A stretch of DNA of 13,569 nucleotides from positions 1-13,569 of the forward strand of contig JAVBMC010000015.1 in NCBI GenBank assembly GCA_031552845.1. Direction: 5' to 3'. The stretch's first letter is position 1. Every line of letters begins with the position of its first letter. Of this stretch, positions 1-6,294 are shown one piece after another. The notes under the pieces are model-generated. The model was not told the DNA's origin. It searched no databases and saw nothing but the letters and a program-made list of their open reading frames with translations. The translations under genes and the position numbers were made by a program. The stretch comes from JAVBMC01 sp031552845 (GTDB lineage: Bacteria > Verrucomicrobiota > Kiritimatiellia > RFP12 > DVOR01).

Positions 1-458
1 TGTGGGGGAAAAGAAGTATTCATAAATGGACTGTTTCGCCCGGCATCGATACACGCGTTGTCTACGAGTGTTGGGCGAGCGTTTCATATGGCGCAGGGAA
101 AGATATTAAACTTGTTGATGGAGGCGTTGAAGTCAAGGCACCTCCGGAGTTTCCTGCGAAAAGGGAGACCCCCAGCGATCCTGCAACATATAATCTGAAA
201 GGATTCATAGACACCAAAGCTGTTGTGCCCCATATAACGCGTTATGACAGGCAGGATTGTGGAGACTACACCTTGGATTATTATCAAATGAAGGTGGTCA
301 TACTTTTTAATGAAGCTGTATCAGGCATCGAAGCAGGCGTCGGTCCGCAGTCTTTGGATGGCCTTTGTAAAGATTCCGTTCAGGAGCATGTTTTTATTTT
401 TAAAAACCTGAAGCCTGAAGCGAATTATAACCCCGTTAAGCAGAGGAGTAGCCGATGA
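1..458 (+). CDS. Hypothetical protein, 5'-truncated by window edge
   Basis: The reading frame is open from the first complete codon at position 3 to a TGA at 456-458, giving about 151 visible residues; the true start lies upstream of the window. I do not recognise a family. The visible part is soluble-looking with no membrane segment: a Trp/Val-rich start, a linker with several Pro and Glu (around 130-180), then a Tyr/Asp-rich stretch and a hydrophobic beta-like segment (residues VVILFNEAV). Its stop overlaps the start of the next gene by ATGA and its last codons contain that gene's GAGGAG ribosome binding site, so the two are probably translationally coupled and functionally linked. Base composition is visibly AT-richer than the housekeeping genes downstream, with many A/T-ending codons. 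An exported or surface role is inferred only from the lipoprotein partner. Confidence 0.6.
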   Translation, partial: WGKRSIHKWTVSPGIDTRVVYECWASVSYGAGKDIKLVDGGVEVKAPPEFPAKRETPSDPATYNLKGFIDTKAVVPHITRYDRQDCGDYTLDYYQMKVVILFNEAVSGIEAGVGPQSLDGLCKDSVQEHVFIFKNLKPEANYNPVKQRSSR

Positions 459-1093
459 AACAGATTTGCTTTGCTTGTTTGTGTATGCTGGCTGCTACTT
501 TGACAGCCTGTAAGTCTTGGAGTACTGACCGCGCACCGGATTGTGTGAACTGCTTGGGGGGCGAGAGGAATGTTATTCCTCTTACGTATAATGTGCTCGA
601 TTTGTGGCAACGAACAGACCGCGGCGGCACTAACGCATGGATCTTGGTTGGAAATACCAATGTAACAGCCACGGGCGAGGCGTTTGCATATGTCACTTGG
701 AATACTAACGGTACATACAGAATTCACAGCGCTGGAGTAATAGATCGTTTCAGTCCTGCTTTTAGAGTAGACCGGACTCACCCAACTGAGGGACCCCCGA
801 TAAAAAGAATTTTTAACCACCTTTGGGTTACAGGAACTATAAAACAATGGGGCAACCATACTGAATATCTAACAAATGAGTATAAGGCGAAGCGGAAGGC
901 AGATGGGTTATACTTAGAGACGTGGGCGGTGCTGACTATAACGGCCAGCTGGTATGTCGATGCAACATCTACGCTGATGAATATTAATAATCCTGTTGCG
1001 ATTGGGGCTGACGGGTTCGCAATAAGTACATCAGTCCAGCCTGCAGAGAGACTTGTTTTTAGGTATCTCGTCTCTTCTGTGAAAATTGAGTGA
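455..1093 (+). CDS. Putative lipoprotein of unknown function
   Basis: A 212-residue protein starting with a textbook lipoprotein signal: a short basic start (MK), a hydrophobic stretch, and a lipobox LTAC with Cys at residue 19, so it is predicted to be lipid-anchored in the inner or outer membrane. The mature part is rich in Thr, Asn, Trp and Tyr and looks beta-rich (alternating polar and aromatic residues such as AYVTWNTNGTYRI). Cys residues follow in a CVNC pair shortly after the anchor. No known domain is recognised. The ATG at 455 overlaps the preceding stop and has GAGGAG at 442-447 at good spacing, which supports the start. Only 11 bases separate its stop from the hydrolase gene. It shares AT-rich composition with the gene upstream and contrasts with the G-rich hydrolase downstream, so the pair may be accessory or acquired. 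Confidence 0.72.
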   Translation: MKQICFACLCMLAATLTACKSWSTDRAPDCVNCLGGERNVIPLTYNVLDLWQRTDRGGTNAWILVGNTNVTATGEAFAYVTWNTNGTYRIHSAGVIDRFSPAFRVDRTHPTEGPPIKRIFNHLWVTGTIKQWGNHTEYLTNEYKAKRKADGLYLETWAVLTITASWYVDATSTLMNINNPVAIGADGFAISTSVQPAERLVFRYLVSSVKIE

Positions 1094-1104
1094 GGTAGTG
1101 CCCT

Positions 1105-2037
1105 ATGGAGAAAACCTTTCGCAAGATCGTACTATTTCTTTTCGTCGCCACGTCCATTGCCATTGTGTTAGCACAGAGTCGGCTTGTGCAGCAGCCGGTG
1201 ATTTCGATTGCGACGTTGGCGCCGAATAACCAGTTGTCGGAGTTTCCGTATCGCGTGCCGAAGGGGTATGACGCAAAGCGGCGGGAGGCGTATCGGGTGG
1301 TGGTCATCTTTGGCGGACGGAATACGAACGGCAAGAAGGATGCCGCGGGGCATTTGGGTTGGGGGGAGTGGGCGGATGAGCATGGGATGTTTTTGTTGTG
1401 CCCGGGGTTTAAGGATGATTCTTATTGGGTGCCGAAGGCGTGGTCGGGGCGGGCGTTGCAGCATGCTTTGGAGGGGTTGAAAAAGCAGTATCATGTGTGC
1501 ATCGATCAGGTGTTGGTCTATGGGTATTCAACGGGCGCACAGGCGGCGAATCTGTTTGCAGAATGGCGGCCGGAGCTGACGCGGGCATGGGCGGGGCATG
1601 GGTGTGAGATGTTTCATGAGCCTTCGACGAAGATGCGGACGGTGCCGGGGCTGTTGACGTGTGCAGTTGGCGATGAGCGACGGCATGGGCTGGGTCGGCA
1701 GTTTGTGGAGAAGTGCCGCGGGAGGGGTGTGACGGTGTTGTGGCGGGCGTTTCCGAATGAGGGGAGTGATGTGTCGCTGGAGTCGCTGAATCTGGCGCGG
1801 GCATTTCTGCTGTACTATCATGAGCTGTATCGGGCGGATTTGCGGGGACGTACGCCGTCTAAGCCGATTGCGGTGGTGGCGGAGTTTATCGGGGATGAGA
1901 ATGCATTGGTGTTTCATCCGGCGCAGGCGGCACAGGTGTTGGCCATTGCAAAGGAAAAGCGTGTGCCGCTGCCAAACCGCGCAATTGCCGAGGCGTGGGG
2001 GAAGGAAGCGGAAGGCGAAGTAATAAGTAGTAAGTAA
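1105..2037 (+). CDS. Exported alpha/beta hydrolase (PHB-depolymerase/esterase-like)
   Basis: A 310-residue protein with an N-terminal signal peptide or anchor (basic start, hydrophobic residues 8-22, ALA-like end near residue 23). The nucleophile elbow is G140-Y-S142-T-G144 after a beta strand (QVLVYGYSTG), and an early GGR segment at 70-72 could form the oxyanion region. D190 in VGDE is a plausible acid residue. At the position where related esterases carry GHxV there is G220-S-D222-V, so the usual catalytic His appears to be replaced by Asp. The fold ends near residue 240; a conserved-looking tail with a GDEN and a LPNRAIAEAWG segment follows. GAGG at 1092-1095, overlapping the previous stop, serves as ribosome binding site. 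The coding strand is strongly G-rich. Secreted esterase or carbohydrate-esterase activity is inferred; the substrate is unknown. Confidence 0.7.
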   Translation: MEKTFRKIVLFLFVATSIAIVLAQSRLVQQPVISIATLAPNNQLSEFPYRVPKGYDAKRREAYRVVVIFGGRNTNGKKDAAGHLGWGEWADEHGMFLLCPGFKDDSYWVPKAWSGRALQHALEGLKKQYHVCIDQVLVYGYSTGAQAANLFAEWRPELTRAWAGHGCEMFHEPSTKMRTVPGLLTCAVGDERRHGLGRQFVEKCRGRGVTVLWRAFPNEGSDVSLESLNLARAFLLYYHELYRADLRGRTPSKPIAVVAEFIGDENALVFHPAQAAQVLAIAKEKRVPLPNRAIAEAWGKEAEGEVISSK

Positions 2038-2050
2038 TAGGTAATAAGTG
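2020..2050 (+). repeat. TAATAAGT short direct repeat overlapping a stop codon
   Basis: GTAATAAGT occurs at 2020-2028 and again at 2041-2049, with an AGTAAGTAATAG variant between them. The array encodes the last residues of the hydrolase (VISSK) and supplies its TAA followed directly by TAG. It looks like simple-sequence slippage at a gene end; no further role is visible. Confidence 0.6.
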
Positions 2051-2123
2051 AAGAGGCTGACGCGAGAGAGAAAAGAGGAGGGGAGAGGCCAGACGCGGTG
2101 CGGCGGTATTTGATAATCTGACA

Positions 2124-2145
2124 GATCGGACTGATTAGTCGGATC
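2124..2145. repeat. Imperfect hairpin, 9-base arms with one mismatch
   Basis: Arms GATCGGACT and AGTCGGATC pair at 8 of 9 positions around a GATT loop. It lies in non-coding DNA between the hydrolase and the tRNA cluster. No T-tract follows directly (only CTTTG), so it is a poor intrinsic terminator on its own. It may form one unit with the GC-rich hairpin just downstream. Confidence 0.45.
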
Positions 2146-2150
2146 TTTGT

Positions 2151-2168
2151 GCCGGCGGGGACGCCGGC
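2151..2168. repeat. Perfect 7-bp GC hairpin, possible dispersed repeat unit
   Basis: GCCGGCG (2151-2157) and CGCCGGC (2162-2168) pair perfectly around a GGGA tetraloop, followed by GCTCCCAGG. The form resembles a REP-like dispersed palindrome in an intergenic space. There is no following T-run, so it is not a standard terminator. Copy number elsewhere cannot be judged from this window. Confidence 0.5.
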
Positions 2169-2279
2169 GCTCCCAGGAGATGAGGATGGGCTAAACGCAG
2201 TTTGGCGGTAGTGGTGGTGTTTGAGTGGACGAGGGAATGGCGGAGTGTGTAAAAAGTTGCCTTTCTGATGATTTTCAGC

Positions 2280-2308
2280 TTGCGTGGGGGGAGGTAAAAT
2301 GGTATCCT
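2280..2308 (+). promoter_or_regulatory. Candidate promoter for the tRNA cluster
   Basis: TTGCGT at 2280-2285 and TATCCT at 2303-2308 are separated by 17 bases, and the first tRNA begins 12 bases after the -10 box, as expected for a stable-RNA promoter. Both boxes depart from consensus (3 and 4 of 6 matches), so support is moderate. A run of G fills part of the spacer. Confidence 0.35.
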
Positions 2309-2320
2309 ATGCCCCTTCAA

Positions 2321-2396
2321 GCGAACGTAACTCAATTGGTAGAGTTCCACCTTGCCAAGGTGGTTGTCGAGGGTTCGAATCCCTTCGTTCGCTCCA
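2321..2396 (+). tRNA. tRNA-Gly (anticodon GCC)
   Basis: All arms fold: acceptor GCGAACG/CGTTCGC, D stem ACTC/GAGT, anticodon stem CCACC/GGTGG with loop TTGCCAA (anticodon GCC), T arm GAGGG-TTCGAAT-CCCTT with one G-T pair at its base, discriminator T, and an encoded CCA at 2394-2396. It is first in a three-tRNA cluster and 17 bases separate it from tRNA-Lys. Confidence 0.96.
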
Positions 2397-2413
2397 TTTT
2401 TTCTCACTTTTGT

Positions 2414-2489
2414 GGGGGTGTAGCTCAGTTGGTAGAGCAAGTGACTCTTAATCACTGGGTCCACGGTTCGAGCCCGTGCACCCCTACCA
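2414..2489 (+). tRNA. tRNA-Lys (anticodon CTT)
   Basis: Acceptor GGGGGTG pairs with CACCCCT, with a G-T pair at position 1:72; D stem GCTC/GAGC; anticodon stem AGTGA/TCACT with loop CTCTTAA (anticodon CTT, reads AAG); T arm CACGG-TTCGAGC-CCGTG; discriminator A and encoded CCA at 2487-2489. Nine bases separate it from the next tRNA. Confidence 0.95.
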
Positions 2490-2498
2490 TCTTTTCCC

Positions 2499-2574
2499 GG
2501 CGGGTTAGCTCAGTTGGTAGAGCGTCGGAATCATAATCCGCAGGTCGGGGGATCGTGACCCTCACCCGCCACCA
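2499..2574 (+). tRNA. tRNA-Met (anticodon CAT) with aberrant T-loop
   Basis: Acceptor GGCGGGT/ACCCGCC pairs perfectly, as does D stem GCTC/GAGC. The anticodon stem TCGGA/TCCGC has a T-C mismatch at 27:43, loop ATCATAA and anticodon CAT. The T stem GGGGG/CCCTC pairs with one G-T. The T-loop reads ATCGTGA instead of the near-universal TTCRANY, so T54 and A58 are both changed. A at 73 and an encoded CCA follow. The body resembles elongator tRNA-Met; a tRNA-Ile2 (lysidine-modified CAT) cannot be excluded. It could be functional or decaying; the intact stems favour function. Confidence 0.85.
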
Positions 2575-2598
2575 TTTTAGATTTGTGAGTAGTTAGAT

Positions 2599-3519
2599 AT
2601 GACAACTCGGTTCATGCAGGAGCAAATTATATTGCAGGCTCCGGCGAAGGTGAACCTTTTCCTTGATATCCGCGGCAAGCGCCCGGATGGTTTTCATGAG
2701 CTGGATAGTCTTGTGATGCCGGTGTCGTTGTTTGATACGTTGTGCTTTGAGCGTACGACGGATGGGGCGTGTTCTTTGACGTGTACGGCCGAGGGGGTGG
2801 ACGTCAGCGCGATGGGCGAGCCGGAGAGTAATTTGGTGCTGCGGGCGGCGCGGCTGTTGCAGGAGGTTTCGGGCACGGTGTTTGGCGCGCGGATCGGTTT
2901 GACGAAACGGATTCCTTTGGGGGGCGGTTTGGGCGGAGGGAGCTCGGATTGTGCAGCGGCTTTGAAGGGGTTGAATGCGTTATGGGGGTTGGGGTTGGCA
3001 CAGGAGGTTTTGGAGGAATTGGGGAGCCGTTTGGGGTCGGATGTGCCGGCTTTTATGCGGGGCGGCGCGGTGCGGATGCGGGGGCGCGGTGAACTGGTTG
3101 AGGGGGCTTTTGAGGAGTTGCCGGCGGCGGAGGGCGGGGAGTCAAAACCGGTATGGCTGGTGTTGGCGAACTGCGGGGTGCATTGTCCGACGAAAGAAAT
3201 CTATGGGGGCTTTACTCAGGGCTTGACTGTACCCCCTGATTTTTACTATACTGTCGCCTCTTTGGTCAGGGGCGGTTTGGCGCCTGAACTTGCGCGATAT
3301 TTGCACAATGGTCTGGAAAATGCGGCGTTTGCCCTTTATCCGGCGGTTGGGGCGTGCGCGGAGGTTTTGCGTCGGGCAGGTGCCTTGGGCGTTTTGCTCT
3401 GCGGGAGCGGCGCAACGGTGTTCGGGCTTGTGCGGGATAAGGCGCACGGGGAATCGGTCTGTAAGGGACTGCCGACCGAATGGTGGAAGGTTTGTGTTCA
3501 TTCTTGTCCGATGGTGTAA
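2599..3519 (+). CDS. ispE: 4-diphosphocytidyl-2-C-methyl-D-erythritol kinase
   Basis: IspE phosphorylates CDP-methylerythritol with ATP in the non-mevalonate isoprenoid pathway, in the cytoplasm. The 306-residue protein carries the GHMP-kinase signatures: PAKVNLFL with Lys17 near the start, the ATP-binding loop P106-LGGGLGGGSSD117, a GSDVPAF segment with the presumed catalytic Asp148, and the C-terminal CGSGATVFGL (268-277). Length is slightly above the usual 280-300. The start is ambiguous: ATG at 2599 or ATG at 2614, neither with a clear Shine-Dalgarno sequence; the shorter form would begin nearer the conserved core. It lies 24 bases after tRNA-Met, and its last codons and TAA are inside tRNA-Gln. 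The gene is strongly G-rich on the coding strand. ispE next to prs is a common arrangement in bacteria. Confidence 0.95.
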   Translation: MTTRFMQEQIILQAPAKVNLFLDIRGKRPDGFHELDSLVMPVSLFDTLCFERTTDGACSLTCTAEGVDVSAMGEPESNLVLRAARLLQEVSGTVFGARIGLTKRIPLGGGLGGGSSDCAAALKGLNALWGLGLAQEVLEELGSRLGSDVPAFMRGGAVRMRGRGELVEGAFEELPAAEGGESKPVWLVLANCGVHCPTKEIYGGFTQGLTVPPDFYYTVASLVRGGLAPELARYLHNGLENAAFALYPAVGACAEVLRRAGALGVLLCGSGATVFGLVRDKAHGESVCKGLPTEWWKVCVHSCPMV

Positions 3520-3578
3520 TGGCAGCACAAGGGATTTTGATTCCCTTTGCCTAGGTTCGAATCCTAGTCGGACAACCA
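3505..3578 (+). tRNA. tRNA-Gln (anticodon TTG), overlaps ispE end
   Basis: Acceptor TGTCCGA/TCGGACA, short D stem GTGT/GCAC with one T-G pair, anticodon stem AGGGA/TCCCT with loop TTTTGAT (anticodon TTG), T arm CTAGG-TTCGAAT-CCTAG, discriminator A and encoded CCA at 3576-3578. The first 15 bases are shared with the last codons and the TAA of ispE, the stop lying in the D-arm. It must be processed from the same strand as the ispE message. Confidence 0.95.
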
Positions 3579-3608
3579 TTTTCTAACCCCAATACTATCT
3601 TGCAAAAA

Positions 3609-4544
3609 ATGTCTAATATGAAGGTTTTTTCAGGCACGGCCAACCGGCCGCTGGCCGAGAAGATTGTCGCCTGTATGGGTGAACAGCTGGGAAACATGGA
3701 TATCGTGCGGTTCCCGGATGGTGAGACGTTTGTCAAGATTAACGATAATATCCGAGGGCAGGACGTTTATATGGTCCAGCCGATTTGCGGGCAGCCGAAT
3801 GAGATGCTGATGGAGCTGCTGATCATGATTGATGCCGCGCGCCGTGGGTCGGCCGAGCGCATCACAGCCGTGTTGCCGTATTATGGATATGCCCGCCAGG
3901 ACCGCAAGGATCAGCCGCGGGTGCCGATTACCGCCAAGCTGGTAGCGAATTTGCTGGTGGCGGCCGGCGTTAACCGTATTTTGACGATTGATCTGCATGC
4001 TCAGCAGATTCAAGGATTTTTTGATATTCCGGTGGATCATCTCCACGCCTCGCCGGTAATGGTGAAGTACCTGCGCGAGAAAAAGCTAAAGAAGCCGCTT
4101 GTCGTATCCCCCGATACCGGTGGGGTCAAGTCGGCTTACGCTTATTCACAAATGCTGGGCACTGGCTTGGCAATTGTGGCAAAACAGAGATTGGGGCCAT
4201 CGGAGGTGGATGCCTTTAGCGTCGTTGGCGACGTGAAGGGCTGTGATGTGATCATGGTTGACGACATGACCACAACGTGCGGAACATTGCGTGCCGCCGC
4301 GAAGCTGTTGCGTGAACACGGAGCAGCCAGCGTACGCGCCGCCGTAACGCACGTACCGTTGACGCCGCTCGGCGTCGAGCGCCTCAAGGAGTGTTTCCTC
4401 GAGGAGCTGGTGACGACAGATACAATCCCGTTGGACGTGGAAGGGTTGCCCGTTACGGTGTTGTCGGTGTCGGAGCTGCTGGCCGAGGCGATCATACGCA
4501 TCCACAATGACAAATCTGTCAGTTCGCTCTTCCGTTTGTCATAA
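3609..4544 (+). CDS. prs: Ribose-phosphate pyrophosphokinase (PRPP synthetase)
   Basis: Prs transfers pyrophosphate from ATP to ribose 5-phosphate to make PRPP, used for nucleotides, histidine and NAD. From ATG 3609 it has 311 residues, close to the family length. Visible motifs: FPDGE (35-39), the flexible catalytic loop RQDRK (96-100) followed by RVPITAK, DLH with metal-binding His130 and QIQGFFD, PDTGGV near 168-173, and the ribose-phosphate loop VDDMTTTCGT (217-226). That loop usually reads DDMIDTxGT, so the third Asp is Thr here and one Gly is Cys. Three in-frame starts exist (TTG 3600, ATG 3609, ATG 3618); none has a clear Shine-Dalgarno sequence, and 3609 gives the usual MSN-KVFSG beginning. 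It follows tRNA-Gln by 30 bases. Confidence 0.95.
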   Translation: MSNMKVFSGTANRPLAEKIVACMGEQLGNMDIVRFPDGETFVKINDNIRGQDVYMVQPICGQPNEMLMELLIMIDAARRGSAERITAVLPYYGYARQDRKDQPRVPITAKLVANLLVAAGVNRILTIDLHAQQIQGFFDIPVDHLHASPVMVKYLREKKLKKPLVVSPDTGGVKSAYAYSQMLGTGLAIVAKQRLGPSEVDAFSVVGDVKGCDVIMVDDMTTTCGTLRAAAKLLREHGAASVRAAVTHVPLTPLGVERLKECFLEELVTTDTIPLDVEGLPVTVLSVSELLAEAIIRIHNDKSVSSLFRLS

Positions 4545-4595
4545 CGAAGAGCGTCTGCGGAACTTAGAAACGAGAACGAAGGAAAAACCAAAACA

Positions 4596-5267
4596 ATGGC
4601 GAATGAAATCAAACTTACCGCGCAAGCGCGTACCGAACAAGGTTCGGGTGCGGCTGGGCGGCTTCGTCGCGCAGGCGTGTTGCCAGCAGTGCTCGGCAAC
4701 CGCGGCGGCGGAACAACGTTGATTCAGCTCAGCACGCATGAATTCACCCAGATGCTCCGTCATCACCATGCAGACCAGCTGCTGGTGTCGCTGGATCTGG
4801 ACGGGAAAGAAACTCCCGCCATCATGCGCGAAGTGCAGTTCGACGTCCTCACGAACGTCCCGATTCATGTGGACTTCAGCGAGGTCTCTCTCACAGAACG
4901 TATTCGCATCGAATGCGCGATCCGTCTCGTCGGCGAAGCCGATGGCGTTAAGAACGGCGGCGGCGTCCTCGACCAGCTTCTGCGTGCGATTCACGTGGAG
5001 TGCTTGCCGACGGATATCGTCGAGCATTTTGACGTTGACATCTCGGCACTCAAGCTGAACGAGAGCTTGGACGTCAAGCACCTCAACCTTGGGGATAAGT
5101 ACCGGATCACCACGCAGGCAAACACCGTCGTTGCGGCAGTCGTCGCGCCTGACGCTGAAATTGCCGCTCCTGCTGCTGACGCCGCTGCGGCTGAAGCTCC
5201 GAAGGTGGTTGCCGCCAAGGGTAAGAAGGAAGAGGGCGCTGCGCCTGCAGCTCCGGCCAAGAAGTAA
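4596..5267 (+). CDS. rplY: 50S ribosomal protein L25/Ctc (TL5 form)
   Basis: A 223-residue, two-domain bL25 protein that binds 5S rRNA in the large subunit. Residues 1-93 form the L25 5S-binding domain (LTAQARTEQGSGAAGRLRRAG start, then VPIHVDF near residue 90). Residues about 95-180 form the Ctc/TL5 C-terminal beta domain (LPTDIVEHFDVDIS, then LNESLDVKHL). The tail from about 185 is Ala/Lys/Glu-rich and low-complexity, as often seen in this long form. Ribosome binding may use AAGGAA around 4579-4584, with rather long spacing to ATG 4596. It sits 51 bases after prs and 18 bases before pth; prs-ctc-pth is a widespread bacterial gene order. Confidence 0.95.
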   Translation: MANEIKLTAQARTEQGSGAAGRLRRAGVLPAVLGNRGGGTTLIQLSTHEFTQMLRHHHADQLLVSLDLDGKETPAIMREVQFDVLTNVPIHVDFSEVSLTERIRIECAIRLVGEADGVKNGGGVLDQLLRAIHVECLPTDIVEHFDVDISALKLNESLDVKHLNLGDKYRITTQANTVVAAVVAPDAEIAAPAADAAAAEAPKVVAAKGKKEEGAAPAAPAKK

Positions 5268-5285
5268 CCTAGTGAAGTACGCTGT

Positions 5286-5876
5286 ATGAAGGTCATTGCG
5301 GGTCTCGGGAACCCCGGAAAAGGCTACGCCGGAACACCCCACAATATCGGCTTCGATGTCGTGGAAGCGCTGGCAGCCCGGACGGGCGAAACCTGGAAAG
5401 AGACGAAGCAATGGAAAATGCGCTCGGCACGCCTGACGGTCAATGGCGAGCAGATCCTTCTGATGCAGCCGCTGACGTTTATGAATCTGAGCGGTGAGAG
5501 TATCGCGCCTGTCCTGCGTTACTTCGGGACGCCTGCAGAGAACCTGCTGGTGGTTTCGGACGATGCGGACCTCCCTCTGGGGCGCCTTCGGTTTCGGCCG
5601 GGCGGCGGTTCGGGCGGACATAGGGGCTTGGCCTCTGTGGTCTCTCATCTGGGTACGGAAAAGTTCGCCCGCCTGCGCCTCGGCGTTGGCCGCGATGACC
5701 GCGCCTTGAAAGGATTCGTGCTCGACAAATTCCCCGCTGATGCGGCGGAAGAGGTCAAGCAGCTCACGGCCGCCGCTGCGGATGCGGTGTACTTCTGGAT
5801 TACGCATGGAACGAATGAAGCGATGAACCGGTTTAATGCGGCCGCGCCGCAAACCGAAAGTGAGAAAGCTGAATGA
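5286..5876 (+). CDS. pth: Peptidyl-tRNA hydrolase
   Basis: Pth releases tRNA from peptidyl-tRNAs that drop off ribosomes; it is a cytoplasmic, usually essential enzyme. The 196-residue protein has the signatures of the family: GLGNPG (6-11) with Asn9, catalytic His19 in TPHNIGF, PLTFMNLSGE with Asn67, and the SDDADLPLGRLR block with Asp92 (family general base partner), then GGSGGHRGL. In E. coli the residue after GH is Asn (GHNGL); here it is Arg113. The ATG at 5286 has no good Shine-Dalgarno sequence, but the conserved MKVIAGLGNPG start fixes it. The stop overlaps the rpsF start by ATGA, indicating coupled translation. Confidence 0.95.
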   Translation: MKVIAGLGNPGKGYAGTPHNIGFDVVEALAARTGETWKETKQWKMRSARLTVNGEQILLMQPLTFMNLSGESIAPVLRYFGTPAENLLVVSDDADLPLGRLRFRPGGGSGGHRGLASVVSHLGTEKFARLRLGVGRDDRALKGFVLDKFPADAAEEVKQLTAAAADAVYFWITHGTNEAMNRFNAAAPQTESEKAE

Positions 5877-6274
5877 AAAAATACGATGGACTTTATATCT
5901 TCGCCGGCTCGGCGAAAGATGACGTTCTCGAGACGTACATCGGGAAGATGAAAGACGAAATCACCCGTCTCAACGGCGTGGTGCTGGACGTGGCAAACAT
6001 GGGCCGCAAGACCTTTGCCCGTACCATGAACAAACGCGACAATGGCGTTTATGTGAAGATCCGCTTCGAGCTCGACCCTCAAAACGTCAAGCCCTTGACA
6101 GATCGTGCGCATCTGATTGATGAACTCTTCCGCTTCCAATTCTTGGCTGTGGATGAGCGCCTTGAAGCCCGCCTGGCCGAGCAAGCTGATGCCCGCAAGT
6201 TGCGCGAGGCAAAGGCCGCCGCCGAGGCAGAGGCTGCAGCTGCGGCTGCTTCTCAGCCTGAAGAAGGTGTCTAA
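5873..6274 (+). CDS. rpsF: 30S ribosomal protein S6
   Basis: bS6 (133 residues) binds S18 on the platform of the small subunit. The N-terminal YDGLYIFAGS start and the segment MNKRDNGVYVKIRFELDP match the ferredoxin-like S6 fold; the last 35 residues are an Ala/Glu-rich tail that looks disordered. It opens the classic rpsF-ssb-rpsR-rplI-dnaB cluster. Its ATG overlaps the pth stop (ATGA), leaving no untranslated leader: the S6:S18-binding leader structure that autoregulates this operon in many bacteria would have to lie within the 3' end of pth, and I could not confirm one. Confidence 0.93.
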   Translation: MKKYDGLYIFAGSAKDDVLETYIGKMKDEITRLNGVVLDVANMGRKTFARTMNKRDNGVYVKIRFELDPQNVKPLTDRAHLIDELFRFQFLAVDERLEARLAEQADARKLREAKAAAEAEAAAAAASQPEEGV

Positions 6275-6294
6275 AACAAAGAGGGAATCTCATT

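Noticed and set aside
425..859. Antisense ORF over the lipoprotein gene
   Set aside because: The + strand frame has a lipobox, a good ribosome binding site and ATGA coupling; the antisense frame has none of these.
1409..1917. Antisense and alternate-frame ORFs over the hydrolase gene
   Set aside because: They are products of the strong G bias of that gene, with low-complexity Pro/His/Thr or Arg-rich translations.
2225..2536. Open frame of 103 codons across the tRNA cluster
   Set aside because: It runs through two complete tRNAs and into a third; its sequence is the translation of tRNA arms.
4539..5852. Antisense open frame of 437 codons opposite rplY and pth
   Set aside because: It lies entirely over two well-identified conserved genes, is rich in Arg and His as expected from reversed GC-rich codons, and shows no recognisable domain or ribosome binding site.
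5830..5873. S6:S18 autoregulatory leader in front of rpsF
   Set aside because: There is no untranslated leader because pth overlaps rpsF, and I could not fold a convincing conserved structure in the end of pth.
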